Source: Sipunculus nudus
Taxonomy: Eukaryota; Annelida; Sipuncula; Golfingiida; Sipunculidae
DNA: 64,000 bases
Direction of reading: 5' to 3'
Assembly: GCA_026874595.1 (NCBI GenBank)
Contig: CM049319.1
Span: 6,189,601 to 6,253,600, forward strand
The translations under genes and the position numbers were made by a program. The notes beneath the pieces were generated by a model. It was not told the DNA's origin, did not search any database, and saw only the letters and a list, made by a program, of their open reading frames with translations. Below are positions 1 through 13,138 of this stretch, piece after piece. Every line of letters starts with the position of its first letter. The first letter of the stretch is position 1.

Positions 1-68
1 AAAAATACCAATATCATATAGGAATCATTCCATTTTTTGTATGCAATTTTTAAAATAAGTATATAATT

Positions 69-128
69 ATTATATATATATATACATATATATATATAAA
101 TACACACACACATATGTATATATATATG
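69..128. repeat. AT/CA microsatellite
   Basis: Interrupted (TA)n with a short (CA)n insert. The two short open frames nearby are not supported as genes. Confidence 0.85.
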
Positions 129-799
129 AAGCCACTGCACTCTTTCCCTTAGGAGAGTCTGTGAAAATAATGCATAATGTGAAAATAAGTTTTGAAAACA
201 ATGCATTCCTGCTATACATGTTTTCCCACACAGTTACTGTCAGTTGTTTGGTTATGTTATTCTGTTATTTATGTAAAATCAGACCGTTTTCTTTAGCTGC
301 GTTATCCGGCTGTCCTCACAACGTTTTGTCTCCATGGCGCCTATGCCAAGAAGGCTGCGACACATAAGTATAATATAGGGCACGACTGACGTATTGGGGG
401 CTTTGTTCGCTGTTATATGGACATTCTGTGTACAATGTTACCAGGATGAATAGCAATGACATCTAGCAAAACGTTTAAGTGTTTAGTTGAACGTAATAGA
501 AAAGATCATGTAGTGATTCTTTTGCTGAGCTTTGTAAGAAGTAAGCAAATATTTCAGTAGAAACTGCCGCGTCACGATTTGCTCAAGGGCAGCTCTATGG
601 CCTGATCTCTAAAGAGTTTGTTGTGTTTGTTTGTCGGTTTCCAACTGAGCCGAGGGCGTGGACGTATATTTTAACCGCGGCACTATTTACCTATGTCTAA
701 TACCTGCGTTCCACGTGCTCCGAATCAATTTCATTTCATGAATGGGGGCGCCGCCGGAAATCTACATGAGCGTGTCTCTTTCATTCCATATTTAGCTGT
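129..799. other. Non-coding stretch, no recognised feature
   Basis: The 68-codon frame at 161-367 has no coding signature. The rest is mixed-composition sequence leading up to the promoter-like block. Confidence 0.5.
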
Positions 800-1051
800 G
801 GGGTGGGGCGTGACGTAAAGGGATTGCGGGGATCTCATTGGATCACTGAATTATCCTCATCCGTGATTGGCAGGCACACATTGTTTTGTTTGTAGGCCGA
901 GGTCGCGTGTCCCTGCAGCCATTCCATTCAGTGGGTTGTACCGATACGGCGTGGAGTCATATCAGCTGTAGCGTGGATAGCCGCCCTGTCATCCTTTACG
1001 ACATACAAACACACCGTCACCGGCAGATACGGAAGTAGTGCTCGTACACAG
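800..1051 (+). promoter_or_regulatory. Putative promoter and first exon with perfect donor (CAG/GTAAGT)
   Basis: A GC-box-like GGGGTGGGGCGTG (800-812) runs into a CRE-like TGACGTAA (811-818). Two reverse CCAAT boxes follow at 837-841 and 866-870. About 180 bases later ACACAG/GTAAGT (exon end 1051) gives a consensus donor. The block is GC-richer than its flanks. It could be a distal alternative first exon of the + strand gene at 46 kb or belong to another transcript; no acceptor partner can be proven here. Confidence 0.4.
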
Positions 1052-1768
1052 GTAAGTCTCAGCCACGAATAGCTCATAATCATCCTCTCAAATCAGACAC
1101 CTGGTATAAATTTCAATATGATGATGTATTTCACGACTATTGTCTCGGCGGAGCTGAAATCAGCGCTTCCATGAATGATTACGCAGCGAGTGAGTCACGT
1201 TTGGACGTGTTGCGACTCGGGGCTAGATGCGTGGGTCACGGTCTGTGGTATCGCTCAGACAGCAGATTTCGGGATTCATAACATCTCAATTGGAAGCAGT
1301 GCTAATGTTTACAAGTCTGTGGTTCGCTTAGTCATTCGATGTGTCAGACGTACATACAAAATCATGCAGCCCCAGTTTAAAAAAATACATGTTTGGTGTT
1401 TCATATACACGTGCTAACAGACACACATCTGCTGAGCTGTACTGTGATTATGATCATAATGACGTTATTTGCATTATTACGTAATCAAGTATTATTTTAC
1501 AGAATGTTATTGATAATTTTACTATTTTTTATCGTGACCTGAGACGAACTTCGCGTCTGTGTGTCTGCATATATACGTGAGTATATGTGTGCATGAGTAT
1601 TTTATATAACGTATATTACATGTTTAAATGGGGTTTGTGGGATTTTTCTCAAATTCCATATAAAACATCCGCATGGCTTTGTATATATTAAGGCAAGCAT
1701 ATATATGGGCAAATTGGCAATTTTTGGGGCAGACAGCTTAAATTATCATTGGCTTAATTGATCATATG
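1052..1768. other. Non-coding stretch after the donor at 1051
   Basis: The 80-codon frame at 1175-1417 lacks any recognisable domain. I see no repeat family here. Confidence 0.45.
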
Positions 1769-1831
<63 letters not shown>

Positions 1832-1880
1832 GTTAACGTAAAGCATCCGAAATATTCTGCCAATTTGAAATTAATGTTTC
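1769..1880. repeat. AT array with conserved 3' flank, dispersed repeat copy 1
   Basis: A roughly 60-base (AT)n run (1769-1830) is followed by about 45 bases that recur nearly unchanged after the AT array at 37450-37527. Shared blocks are AACGTAAAGC and CTGCCAATTTGAAATT. The AT array is therefore part of a dispersed repeat, not an isolated microsatellite. Confidence 0.7.
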
Positions 1881-2397
1881 AAACAAACATGCAAATATAC
1901 AGCCACACAGACATAAACATATATCTGTGTAACCAGGACAGCCTTATACGTCTAGAGTACACCTTCATTTTCTACATTCAAGCATTTATCTACATGACGT
2001 AACTGGGTCAATACAGTCGTAATTGGTCTGTTTATTATTTTTTTATATCTATGTGTGTAACCTCAGCCTCACAGGTGTCACGAAAGTAACATGATATCCT
2101 AAAATTCCTCGATCTCTTGGCATCACACAAACGTGAACCAAGTTTTTTATATAAATCTGTGATGCAAAGTTAGATATTAAGCACTGGACGGGTGGACCTA
2201 TTTATAGACGATTATGACTTTCACAAGTCCGGTAGAGGGCGCTGTGTGTTGACTGGAAATGAAGGTCTTTAACAGTTTGTGGTTAAACTATAAACGTTAC
2301 CCACACTTTATATATTTAACATGGATTGTACAGTTAATTATAAAACTAATATATGAGGCACCCTCATTGATATGGTGACATTAGGAAATCTATATAT

Positions 2398-2530
2398 AGT
2401 GGTGGATGTACCCGGAGGAAAACCACCGGCCTTTGACGGGCAACTATTCAACCCACTCTCACGGCTAATCGGGATCGAACCCAGCTCGCCAGCGGAGAGA
2501 GCCAAGCGTTTCACCCCTCCACTCTCCAGG
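2398..2530 (-). mobile_element. tRNA-derived SINE fragment
   Basis: On the minus strand a B-box-like GGGTTCGATCCC (2471-2482 on the + strand as its complement) follows an A-box-like TGGCTCTCTCCGCTGG. Downstream is the module GGTGGTTTTCCTCCGGGTAC, of a kind seen in many animal SINEs. The 114-codon + strand frame across it is a by-product of the repeat. Confidence 0.55.
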
Positions 2531-2549
2531 TTGATAAATTATAACGGTT

Positions 2550-4800
2550 ATATTATATATTATCAGTCTCCAGTATTATCTATATATGGACGAAGGTGGG
2601 ATCATTACAACAATCATAACAGTTTTTCGGGCATGAGTGATCATCTCTTTGGGAAGGCTAGACCTTCATTACGCATTGCGGCATTGGTAGTACATGTAAC
2701 TAAAAGGGTCCTGTAGATATATTATAATTTGCTTTAAACATATTTTTTTCACCTATATACTAAAGTGTAGTTACATTTCACGCAAACAGTTCATTTATAC
2801 ACGTTCTTCTTATATAAATAAGCCGTGCACATGTGTACATTTACGTGTACAGGGTATCCTTTACCCCCATTCAGACTACCCCACGTACCCCACCATCCGA
2901 GCCATGGAGAGCACCTCGCATTAGTTATTAAAACTAGTTCACAGTCCACTAAAAATCAAATACGTGTACATTTTACAGGGGGGGGGGGGTATAAGCTACT
3001 GAAAACTTTAAACAGAATATGAGGTTCACTATATGAAAAGTGGAAGCAATTGTTTGTAAAATGCCCGATGATCAAAAGAAAAAAAAACAATTATAGTTTA
3101 AAACATATTATAATGTATCTACAGGCTCTTTTAATTACACGTACTACCAATGCCGCAATGCGTAATTGTTGTTATTTTATGTACTTTCTATATATTACCG
3201 GGAAATCTATACTGTATAGAATTACACGTACACGTTTGACTCCGTGAATTCAGTCTGAATTGTAATTCACGATAAAAAGTCACGGTAACGTCCGGGTCGT
3301 TGACACATGTTTGTTGTATACAAGATTTAAGTTTTAATGCTGTAGTGTCAGTCATATGTGTCCTGTCATTCTTATATGTCTCACGGGGTTAGATTTACCT
3401 CTTGATAATATGAACTAAGCATAAATTCTGCAGAAATGCAATCGATGTAATCGATTATGAAAAAGAAGGATTGATCATCGACATAATCGATTAATTAGTA
3501 CACCACTTAATGTATTATACTTGCTAATCACAGATCCAAACCCTAAGCATATGTAAATCTGAAAATATACAGTTGAAAGTATAATGAACCATATGTGCAT
3601 ACAAGCATCTATAGATATTGTGACTGACTATACAAACCGTTATCAGACGCACCGTAACTCGCTACGTTGAGGTACTTTTGTTTGTGTACTTTGGTCCCAT
3701 TATCTACGCACAAGTCTTACTTATAACATGTGTATGATATAACCTCCTGATATTCTAACAGTTGATAACAGTTAAGATATTATTAAGTCGGTGTAGTTAA
3801 CATATACACTAACATCTTTATGCGTATTTATGCATGCATGTAAACATCGTACCTAGTCATATGTATTACTCCTATAAAAAAAAACTCATTTAAATTTTTT
3901 TTAATTTGTCATGTATGTTCGTGGAACTCTGCTTGATATAAGTATAGTGTATGCATGCACGTATACTTGAAAGTTTGCGAGTTATGACATGCATTAATGT
4001 ACCAATCAGTGTGGAGGTGTATAACCATTCAAAGCTAAAAATAGAATCTCACGTGTCAATCATGATGCTAATAATAGAATTATTGAAAACATATTACAGT
4101 GAATAATGATTCTCTTCCATGTATACGAATAAGTTGTGTGTATATTCAAGGCATGTATAAGAGGCGCTCAGGTAGGATTATATATACAATTTATTATCTC
4201 CTCCATTATGAAATGTAAATTTTGAAACATCAAAGCCAAACTTATGCTGAACGTGTTGATCATATTGAAAAGTGAAAGTGGTCTTCATAGTTTTGGAAGA
4301 TGCTTATATTAAAATTTAACAAATTTAATAATATATATCCTGAACCAGAATAATCATTGGTGTACTAATGAGGAATAAGAAGATGTCAATACGTATAGCA
4401 GGCGATGAGTTGTTATATTCACAGTTTAAGCTTGCGAAGGTCGATTTTTTACAGGCCTCAAATTTTATATACTCTGCCCTGATTAAGGCTTTGCCAGGCC
4501 CCCAAAGTGTATGCAAATACGATATATCAGTTGCATTGTATATAGAACCAACCTTAACTTTATAGCAAATCCATACATCTATATATAACCAAGGAGGTTG
4601 TTTTTACGTATATTCTGCATATATGTCTCTGCCGTTTTTGTACGAGTATTCGTGCATGTGTGTGTGCGTTTTATGCCTGAACACACAAGGATTGTTCATA
4701 TGCGAGTGTACGTTGAGTACTTGTCTGTAATATATAGTGGGTGTGGGTGTTTGTGAACCACCGTGTCTTTATGCTGCGTGCAGGTTGACATGGAATACTG
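2550..4800. other. AT-rich non-coding stretch
   Basis: There are only short open frames on either strand. A 12-base G run lies at 2978-2989. Two ATCGATTA-type motifs lie 40 bases apart around 3440-3495 in a loose dyad. No gene or transposon is recognisable. Confidence 0.5.
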
Positions 4801-4805
4801 GAGTA

Positions 4806-4806
<1 letters not shown>

Positions 4807-4866
<60 letters not shown>
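4807..4866. repeat. (TA)30 microsatellite
   Basis: An uninterrupted 60-base TA array. Open frames on both strands spell Tyr-Ile repeats and are artefacts of it. Confidence 0.95.
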
Positions 4867-4868
<2 letters not shown>

Positions 4869-5091
4869 CCAATGACAAAAATGTCGGTGTCCTGTTGTGA
4901 TAACACAGGAACCGGTTACAGAACAATTACAGTGAAGGAAAATAGGTCAATAGCTATCCCGTCTCAGCTTATCGTAGACTGATAGTGTTAACCTAAAATA
5001 TCACTGGAGATTGCAAAACGAAAACAGAGGAAAAAAAGTGAGGGTAATTTAAACAGTATACCTGATGATCTGAGCATACATTCAATAATAG

Positions 5092-6307
5092 ATTTTTAGC
5101 TCAGCTGACTGAAAGTCATCTGAGCTATAGCGATCACTCTTTGTCCGTCGTCCGTCTGTCCGTCCGTCCGATAACCAAGCACAAATCGTAACCGCTGGGC
5201 CTGGAACCTTCTAATTTAACATGCAGGGAAGTCCATGAAACATTTTCTTGGAAACTTGAAATTAGGTCTCTGTTACCTATATCCTTTGAGCAATGGGGCT
5301 TAGAAGTACCCCCATGATTCATTAAAAAAAATTGATACAAAAGCTCCAGTATCTGAACAACTAATGCATTGATCATCATGATTCTTCGCATTTATATTGA
5401 ACATTGAGTGTTTCATCAGTTCCTGCAGACTGGCGGCACCACCTGGATTTTTAAGCATTTTTATCTCTATTTTTGAGACCTTTAAAGATGCGGTCATCCG
5501 TTAACAGGGCACAAATCGTAACCCCTGGACCTGGAATCTTTTGCCTTGACATCCAGGGAGGCCCATGAAAAATCACATTGGACACATGTAATTAGGTGTC
5601 TATTACGTATATCCTCCGAGCTATGAGGCTCAGAATTACCCCAGAGAATAATTATAATTTGATACAAAACCTCTAGTATCTGAACTATTAATGCATTGAT
5701 CGCCATGATTCTTTGCTCATATTCTCCGAGTTATTGATCTTATAAGTACCCCCATGAATAATTGTAAATTTGATACCAAAGCAGGACACAAATCATAGCC
5801 ATTGAACCTAGAATGTTCTAAATTGACATCTAGAGAGGTCCATGAGAAATTTCCTGGGAAACCCGAATTTAGGTCTCTGTTAACCATATTCTCCGAGCGA
5901 TGGTTCTTATAAGCACCCCCCCCCCCCCCCAGAATAAATGAAAATTTGATACCAAAGCAGGGCACAAATCATAACCATTTGACCTAGGACCTTCTAACTT
6001 GTCATCCTGAGAGTTCCCTAAAAAATTCTCCTCAAAAACGTGAAATTAGGTCACTGTAACCTATATTCTCCGAGTTAAGGGGCATAATTTCCAGAAATAA
6101 TGTAAAATACATGGCACTAATTGCCAGATTCCTTTGGAACGACTGAATGGGTTGTCATTAAAATTTGTGTGCTTATGGGTCTTGATGAACTTAAGTTAAC
6201 ATGCATGAACGATGATGCCACCTGCAATATCTTAATTAGTTACCTGTGCAAGGACATTTTGTCACATGTCAGTCGGCTGAGCGTCATGGCCCATGGGTCA
6301 CTTGTTG
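5092..6307 (+). mobile_element. Dispersed element, AGCTCAGCTGAC family, 1.2 kb copy with internal tandem repeats
   Basis: The element opens at about 5098 with AGCTCAGCTGACTG, then GTCATCTGAGCTATAG and a TCCGTC-rich run. It closes at 6270-6307 with CGGCTGAGCGTCATGG and CCATGGGTCACTTGTT, so the ends are partly inverted (AGCTCAGCTGA against TCGGCTGAGCG). Inside are at least four diverged direct copies of a unit that begins GCACAAATCGTAACC and continues with GAAATTAGGTC and TATATTCTCCGAG, starting near 5183, 5507, 5785 and 5962. No transposase frame is visible, so it is non-autonomous. Related copies lie at 39158-39440, 53004-54553 and 55418-55610. Confidence 0.7.
5916..5930. repeat. Poly(C) tract, 15 bases
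   Basis: A pure C run inside the third sub-repeat of the 5.1 kb element. Confidence 0.9.
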
Positions 6308-6479
6308 ATAGAGTACCGCCCCGACTAATCGAACCCCATTATCTCAGCCACATCACTCAGACGCCTAGTTTATTTTATCCAAAGAGATCATGTCAGGTGG
6401 CAAAATATGATACCCGTTAATATAACCTTGCCCGTGTCATGACATTAATGAATGTGGTCGGATAAACATGTTCCCTCAT

Positions 6480-6520
6480 CCCCCCCCCCGTTTCTCTCTC
6501 TTTCTATCTTTCTGTCTCTA

Positions 6521-6572
<52 letters not shown>
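6480..6572. repeat. Poly(C) then CT-rich microsatellite
   Basis: A C run grades into imperfect then perfect (TC)n ending at 6571. The Ser-Leu and Arg-Glu frames across it are artefacts. Confidence 0.9.
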
Positions 6573-6574
<2 letters not shown>

Positions 6575-6579
6575 CGTTT

Positions 6580-8369
6580 GAGAAGAGAAGTCCGATCTCG
6601 AGGAGCGCAAAGACTGATCAAATGCAGGCTCACTTTCAGGTGTACATCTGAATGACAATGGGACATAAATCGTTTGTATTGTGCACAGGGTGTACAAACA
6701 TTACTTACGTTACACGTACATTGACGCTATACATTAGATATGCCTACAGTGTAAAATCGTTTGAGTTTGTGAGCTTCACGCTGATGTTTTATTACACGCG
6801 GACCACGCTTCACTTAGTCTAAATTATATCATCACAGTCCGGCTGGGCCCGGTATCTTTGGTAAAACCAAGCCGAACTGCTACCTTTGTTGTCCCGTGTC
6901 ACACGGCCACGCCAATAATTACAAGGTTAAGGTCATTGGCGAAATTTTTTTTTAATTTACTGTTAGTTGCTTTTAGCAAGTGTTCATTCAGACTGTGAAT
7001 ACAGTAGGAGATGATTTGTACGGGAAACTTAGTGGAAATACCGCTTGTCCATATAATATCATTGGGAAACCAGACTCAACATTGTAAGACATCGATTATA
7101 TCAGCTTTAAAAATAGTTCACAGAAACGGAATTTTACGTACTAGAATGCACAGTTCCTTGTTCAGATAAATTAGATGGAAGGTCAAAACGTGTATACACA
7201 CGCTCACATATATTTCACCTTCCGGGTAAACAAAAACATACAAAAATATAAAGGATTTAATACAAAAGGACTACAGACCATAGCCTAATCCAAAAAGCAT
7301 AACGGATTTAATACAACAGGACTACGGACCTATGTGGTCGCATTTATCCCTGTCCGAAATGAAATTAAATTGTAATTTATGTATAAGTAAATGTAAACAT
7401 ACACCAACACATGTATATAGTGTGCATATATAAGGATCAAAGAGAAATGTTTATATATAACAATAAGGCGTAGATCCGTATGAGCATAATGCAGTGTCAC
7501 GTGACCCTGAGGAGACAAACTGACAATTCAATGGAATGCTTTAATGACGGTGACGGTGGGCGTCACACACGACGGCGTGAAGGGCTTTGTATTTACATCC
7601 TCCCAGTTAACACGACCCAAACCAAGCACGCTTTGTATTAACATCTTCATCTCATTGTTTATAACGTTTAACTCTTCATTTTGCCTGGGGTCCCGCCTAC
7701 ACTTGTATGCTGCGGCAGGCCAGAAGCCGGGCTGCGTGGGGGCCCTGTGTTTTGATATATCTGGTACTTGCTATACCGGCTTGTCACGCTCCTGGTCTCA
7801 TTATTATCCCCAGAAACATTTCCTGTTGCCAACTTGCCAAATAATAAAACTTTATTAGGAAAACCCAAGGTGAAGGTCATTTAGCTGGGTTATGTGGCGT
7901 ATCACCTGGAAAAATTGACCGCATTTGTTCTATCTTCCACTAAAGGGGTTTGTGTTTCATCCGCGATTTCTTGCCGAGTATCTGTATCAGTGTATGATTT
8001 ATCTTTTTTTTAATTTACGTTAATCTAGATCTATACTTAAGTGCCTCACCCCCCCCCCCCCCTTTACTCTTGATCGCTTTAAGGTAGTGCCATAAGGTTG
8101 ACCCAATGTATAGCGCAGGTGCTCTCAAAGACAGAACATCTGGTGGATGCCAGTAAAGATATTTAGTTACGATACTTTCCTTGCCCTCTCAATCTCTCTG
8201 GTCTGAGTTCTTGTTCTTGTCATGATAGGCTTGTCATGCCTTGTATTATCTTCTATTTGTTTGCTCCACCTTCAGAGATCAGAATGTATGAAACAGTAAT
8301 TTATAGAAAAACAGGGGCTGTCAGTTTATCCGTCGCAGATTAGTCAAAGTCTGTTAGCTTAAATAGTTA
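6580..8369. other. Non-coding stretch with nuclear-receptor half-sites
   Basis: AGGTTAAGGTCA lies at 6924-6935 and AGGTGAAGGTCA at 7868-7879. A CGCCAATAATTACA block near 6910-6925 recurs in similar form near 22605. A 14-base C run lies at 8049-8062. The frames of 104 and 70 codons at 7544-7880 have no recognisable domain. Confidence 0.45.
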
Positions 8370-9690
8370 CCGACAGAGGGGTTATCCGTGACTGTGTAGC
8401 TACAGACTGAGAGATTATCCGTGACTGTGTAGATACAGACTGAAGGGTTATCCGTGGCTGTTAAGTTATTGACTGAGGCGTAACCCGACTGTATAGTTAT
8501 AGACTGAGGGACTATCCGTGACTATGAAGTTACAGACTTACGGGTTATCCGTGACTCTGTAGTTACAGACTGAGTGAGGGGTTTCCTGTGGCTGTGAAGT
8601 TAAAGACTGAGGGGCTATCCGTGAATATGTAGTTATAGACTTACGGGTTATCCGTGACTGTGTAGTTACAGACTGAGGGGTTATTTGTGGTTGTGTAGTT
8701 ACAGACTGAGGGGTTATCTGTGACTGTGTAGTTACAGAATGAGGGGTTATCCATGACTGTGTAGTTACAGACTGAGCTGTTATCTGTGCCTGTGCAGTTA
8801 CAGACTGAGGGGTTATCCAATGCTGTGTAGGTACAGACTGAGGAGGGGTTATACATGACTATGTGGTTACAGACTGTGGGGTTATCCGTGAATGTTTAGT
8901 TACAGACTGAGGGGTTATCTGTGGCTGTGTAGTTACAGACTGAGGGGTTATCCGTGACTGTGTAGTTACAGAATGAGGGGCTATTCGTGACTGTGTAGTT
9001 ACAGACTGAGGGGTTATTTGTAGCTTTGTAGTTACAGACTGAGTGAGGGGTTATCTGTGGTTGTGTAATTACAGACTGAAAGGTTATCCATGACTTAGTA
9101 GTTACAGACTGAGGGGATAACCGTGACTGTTTAGTTACAGACTGAGGGGTTATCTGTGGCTGTGTAGTTACAGACTAAGGAGTTATCCATGATTGTTTAG
9201 TTCCAGACTGAGGGGTTATCTGTTGCTGTGTAGTTACAGACTGAGGGTTATCTGTGTCTGTGTAGTAACAGACTCAGGGGTTATCCATGACTGTGTAGTT
9301 ACTGACTTAGGGCTATCCATGACTGTGTAGTTACAGACTGAGTGGTTATCTGTGACTCTGTAGTTAAAGACTGATGGGTTATCCGTGGCTGTGTAGTTAC
9401 AGACTGAGGGGTTATCCATGGGTCCTAGTTACAGACTGATGGATATCCTTGGCTGTAGCTACAGACTGAGTGGTTATCTTTGAATGTGTAGTTACAGACT
9501 GAGGGTTTATCTTTGACTGTGTAGTTACAGACTGAGGGGTTACCCGTGGCTGTTTAGTTACAGACTGATGAGTTATCCGTTGCTGTAGTAACAGACTGGG
9601 GGGGGGGGGGGGGGGGGGTGTCTGTGGCTGTGTAGTTACAGAGTAAGGAGATATCCATGCCTGTGTAGGGTTATGTTGGATTCTGTGGTT
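8370..9690. repeat. 33-bp minisatellite, about 40 diverged copies
   Basis: The unit has the core TTACAGACTGAGGGGTTAT followed by CCGTGACTGTGTAG, 33 bases. Copies vary by substitution and small indels and fade out after about 9690, with a last degenerate match near 9750. Because 33 is a multiple of 3, the minus strand carries short frames with an 11-residue repeat (NPSVCNYTVTD), which I do not regard as genes. A 21-base G run (9598-9618) interrupts the array. Confidence 0.92.
9598..9618. repeat. Poly(G) tract, 21 bases
   Basis: The longest G homopolymer in the window, sitting inside the 33-bp minisatellite. Confidence 0.9.
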
Positions 9691-9789
9691 TGTAAAAATG
9701 ATTTGTGTAGTTATCTCTAGACAAATGACTTACTTTGAGTTAGTGTATGCAGATTGAGGGGTTGTCTGTGACTGTGTCCAAGTTAGTAG

Positions 9790-11210
9790 CTTAGTAATTA
9801 CTCACAGATTATCCATTTACTGAATTTGCTATATATTAATATTGGTTGCAGGAAAAAAAGTATAAGGGGATAGCTCTTAGCTTTCTAAGAGCTACCTAAA
9901 TTCCATAAAATTTTCATGTATGGAGGGGCATTTTTTTTACCATGGTTTAAAATCATTCCGCAAACACTCCGCGATTATTTATGCAGAGTACAGGTAATAG
10001 TCATTGAGTCACGTGCATGTACAGGTTCTCACACACACTGACTAGCAAATACGAACATCACACAGTTTATTAACCGAAATACAGGGTACACTTTGAGATT
10101 CCTCTGCCGAACAAATTGCAAAATACTAATAAAAGGTTAGCAATTTCAATGTTGGCCTTGATATTCACATAGAGAGGCTGGTTTTTATTAACCCTAAATC
10201 AGCAATCAGACCGCCGGCTCCCAAACAACATACGATGTCCCGCGACGCATGGCTGGGTCCATTCGACCCAATATATGACGGTTTCTTGTTTTTTTATGTC
10301 ATAAAGACCTGTATTAGGCATTTCAGCAGTTTATTGTATATTCATGTGCAAACGTCCAGGAAGGTTTACGCCATCTTCATAGACAATCCCGTGTTAGAGG
10401 GTACACTACTCACAACAATATTTTAATACAGGGCACGAAAATAAATAAAATATCCACCGGCAGGGCTGAAAATTAACCATCCCTCCAAGAAGTTTAAGGG
10501 ACTCCACTTTTACTTTTAATTTGGCTTTAATTACTATTAATGTTATCAATACTAGTTTAAGAGCTATTCATTTATAGATGCTTTCCAGTATTTTCAGCAT
10601 CGTCCTTTTCATCATCGGATACCTCAACATACTTCAAATCAGAATTAATTACGTTACCTCCGGTGACACCTCCCTTTGCAGCTCGTCCTTATTATATATT
10701 TATATATTAGACCAGATCAAACTGTAATCTGACTTATTAAGTCACAACGAGTCACAACCTAATATTGAATACTAGCGCTGTTACACCAGTGATTATACAG
10801 TTTAGTAATATTGCCCACCGCGCTTTTTAGGCCGCTTTTGGAAACTCAGATAAGAAAAAAAGTGTCTGTATTTAAATGCTGGCACCATACGTCTTTCGAT
10901 TTCGTCAGCGGAAACTGCAACTGTTGCTTCCTTAGAACCGAGTGCAGCCATTTCGATACAAACTCAAAGATTAATGAAGCGATTATTAAACGTACATTCC
11001 ATTTAGCAGAGTTATAAAAGCATGTGACAGAGTAGATCTAATGATAAACGGTCTCAAGAAGCAGTGTGCTTGCGGCTTGACGACTTTTATCTATGTGTAT
11101 TCACCTGGTGAAGACATTTAAACACCTGTTGTGACGGGCAATACAAAGCCCTCAAACGTTAATTCTATACTACTTGTCGCACGCAAAGTTGGACCAACAT
11201 ACTTAATCTC
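9790..11210. other. Non-coding stretch, nothing recognised
   Basis: Short frames only. No repeat family or RNA gene was recognised. Confidence 0.45.
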
Positions 11211-11315
11211 AGAGAGAGACAGACAGACAGACAGACAGGCAAGCAGAGGTAGAAGGAGAAAGAACAGAAGGGAGCAAAAGGCAGACAAAAAGATATATTT
11301 ACAGATCTGTAGAGT

Positions 11316-11378
<63 letters not shown>
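11211..11378. repeat. (ACAG)n and (GA)n microsatellites
   Basis: A short GACA repeat (about 11217-11238) is followed 80 bases later by a perfect (GA)n at 11321-11378. The Arg-Glu frame across it is an artefact. Confidence 0.9.
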
Positions 11379-11382
<4 letters not shown>

Positions 11383-11781
11383 CCTCAAACTCATCACGGT
11401 TATATAGAGTATTGTGGTCTAATATACACTAAATAAATACAATCGTAAATAGTGGAGTGCTCTGATGGTCAAACACAAATACAAATGGATTAGATGACAT
11501 GCAAATACTGGTACAGGTTAAAATACAGAGCTTCTTATATAAATATAGGACCCACATTACAGATCAACGAGACAACAACGAAAGAAAAGGACATAGTTAT
11601 GATATCTCATAACTTATTATACAGTTTATTTTTCACTATTCCGACTCCCTGACTGATGGTGATGTTATTTTTCACATTGGTTTCTGATGATAAATCAAAG
11701 TGAGGGAGATATTGGTATTCTCTGTTATTTAACCTAAACATATAACAACTATATACTTCTATGCTTCTCGTGTGTGTGTGC

Positions 11782-11782
<1 letters not shown>

Positions 11783-11828
<46 letters not shown>

Positions 11829-11829
11829 T
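11783..11829. repeat. (GA)n microsatellite
   Basis: A nearly perfect GA run with one slip, preceded by a short GTGTGT run. Confidence 0.9.
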
Positions 11830-13138
11830 CTTAACGTCTTCAATGAAATATATGCTATATATTTATAATGGGATACAATATAGATAATAACGTGTGACAT
11901 GTACAAGGACAATACAGGTATACGATTAATTCGTCCAAATGCGCCTGCACACATTAATCTGTATAGTAATGTTTGTAGGACAACATTTGCCGATGCTAAA
12001 AATAGCTTGCTGATAATTGAGGTATCGCTAGGCGGAACTTAATGACGTCATAGAAAATTACCCATGCTCAGGTATAGGTGGAGAATTGGGGAATCCCAGG
12101 ATTGTTTACAAATTGCATCAAGGTGAAGGTCAGAAAAGGTCACAAGGTCTGATTAATATGCAGGGAATTTTTGTCATGCTTAATCTGCATTGTTTGCATT
12201 TTTTGCTAATAACACGCATGTGACACTGGGAATACAGTCACCTCAATAATCGATATCGATATAGATAAGACAGGCTCTTTTGAATAACAGTTATTAAGAA
12301 CGATATAGGTGACATTAACTGGAAACCATGCCCAAAGTATTTGTATGTTTTCCAAATATTCATTCATCTTTTCATTGATTAATTCAAGTAAAATTGACTT
12401 TGATCGAATCCGGGTTTTCCTTGATTATCGTTCAGTGCAGTGTATTCTCCTTATAGTATTATGGTGTGCAAGTGTGATTCGGGTGGGTGGCGCCTCTTGT
12501 TGGATTTTTTTCCCTCACTTAACAGTCAATCCCAGGCAACATTTAGATGTTAAAATGAAATACACAATAGTGTTTATCTTCAATGGTGGGTGGATGACTC
12601 GAAAGGTTAATCAAAAATTAATATATTGCTTTTTTGTGAACCTCTCCTTTGTATATATTTGAAATATTACAGCAAAGTATAAGGCTTTGGATTAAAGTAT
12701 AAGGTTGTTATATCATATATGATTATTCTTTCCCCGAATCATATATATAATGTTTTATAAAAATTTTCTCAGAAATAGCTTGGCATTGGAATATTTCGTT
12801 GTCATTTTAAAGAACGTCAAAACGCTACCACGGGCATGGAAGACCTTCTGTGTAGGAGCGTTTTGGGGGCTCATTATAATTATTAGATTAAAAAGGCGGA
12901 GCATTTGTGCTGTGGTGGATAGGTATATTTTTAGTTACAGCACACTATATACTAATATGAATGACAAACTTCAAGTTTTTGGCATTTTTATACATTTTAT
13001 TATGTACCTGTCATACCAGAAACTTGGCACACAAATGTTTCACTTGATAACCTGCTGGATCACAGCAAACTGCAGTCAGCTCTATGTACTGGCTGGTTTG
13101 TCTTCCCACCTTTGCTAAACTGGTGTTAACAATAAATG

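Noticed and set aside
8641-9419. Short minus-strand frames with an 11-residue repeat (NPSVCNYTVTD)
   Set aside because: A by-product of the 33-bp minisatellite; frames break at indels and have no start or splice context.
11607-11954. 115-codon minus-strand frame
   Set aside because: It crosses a (GA)n array and has no domain or splice context.
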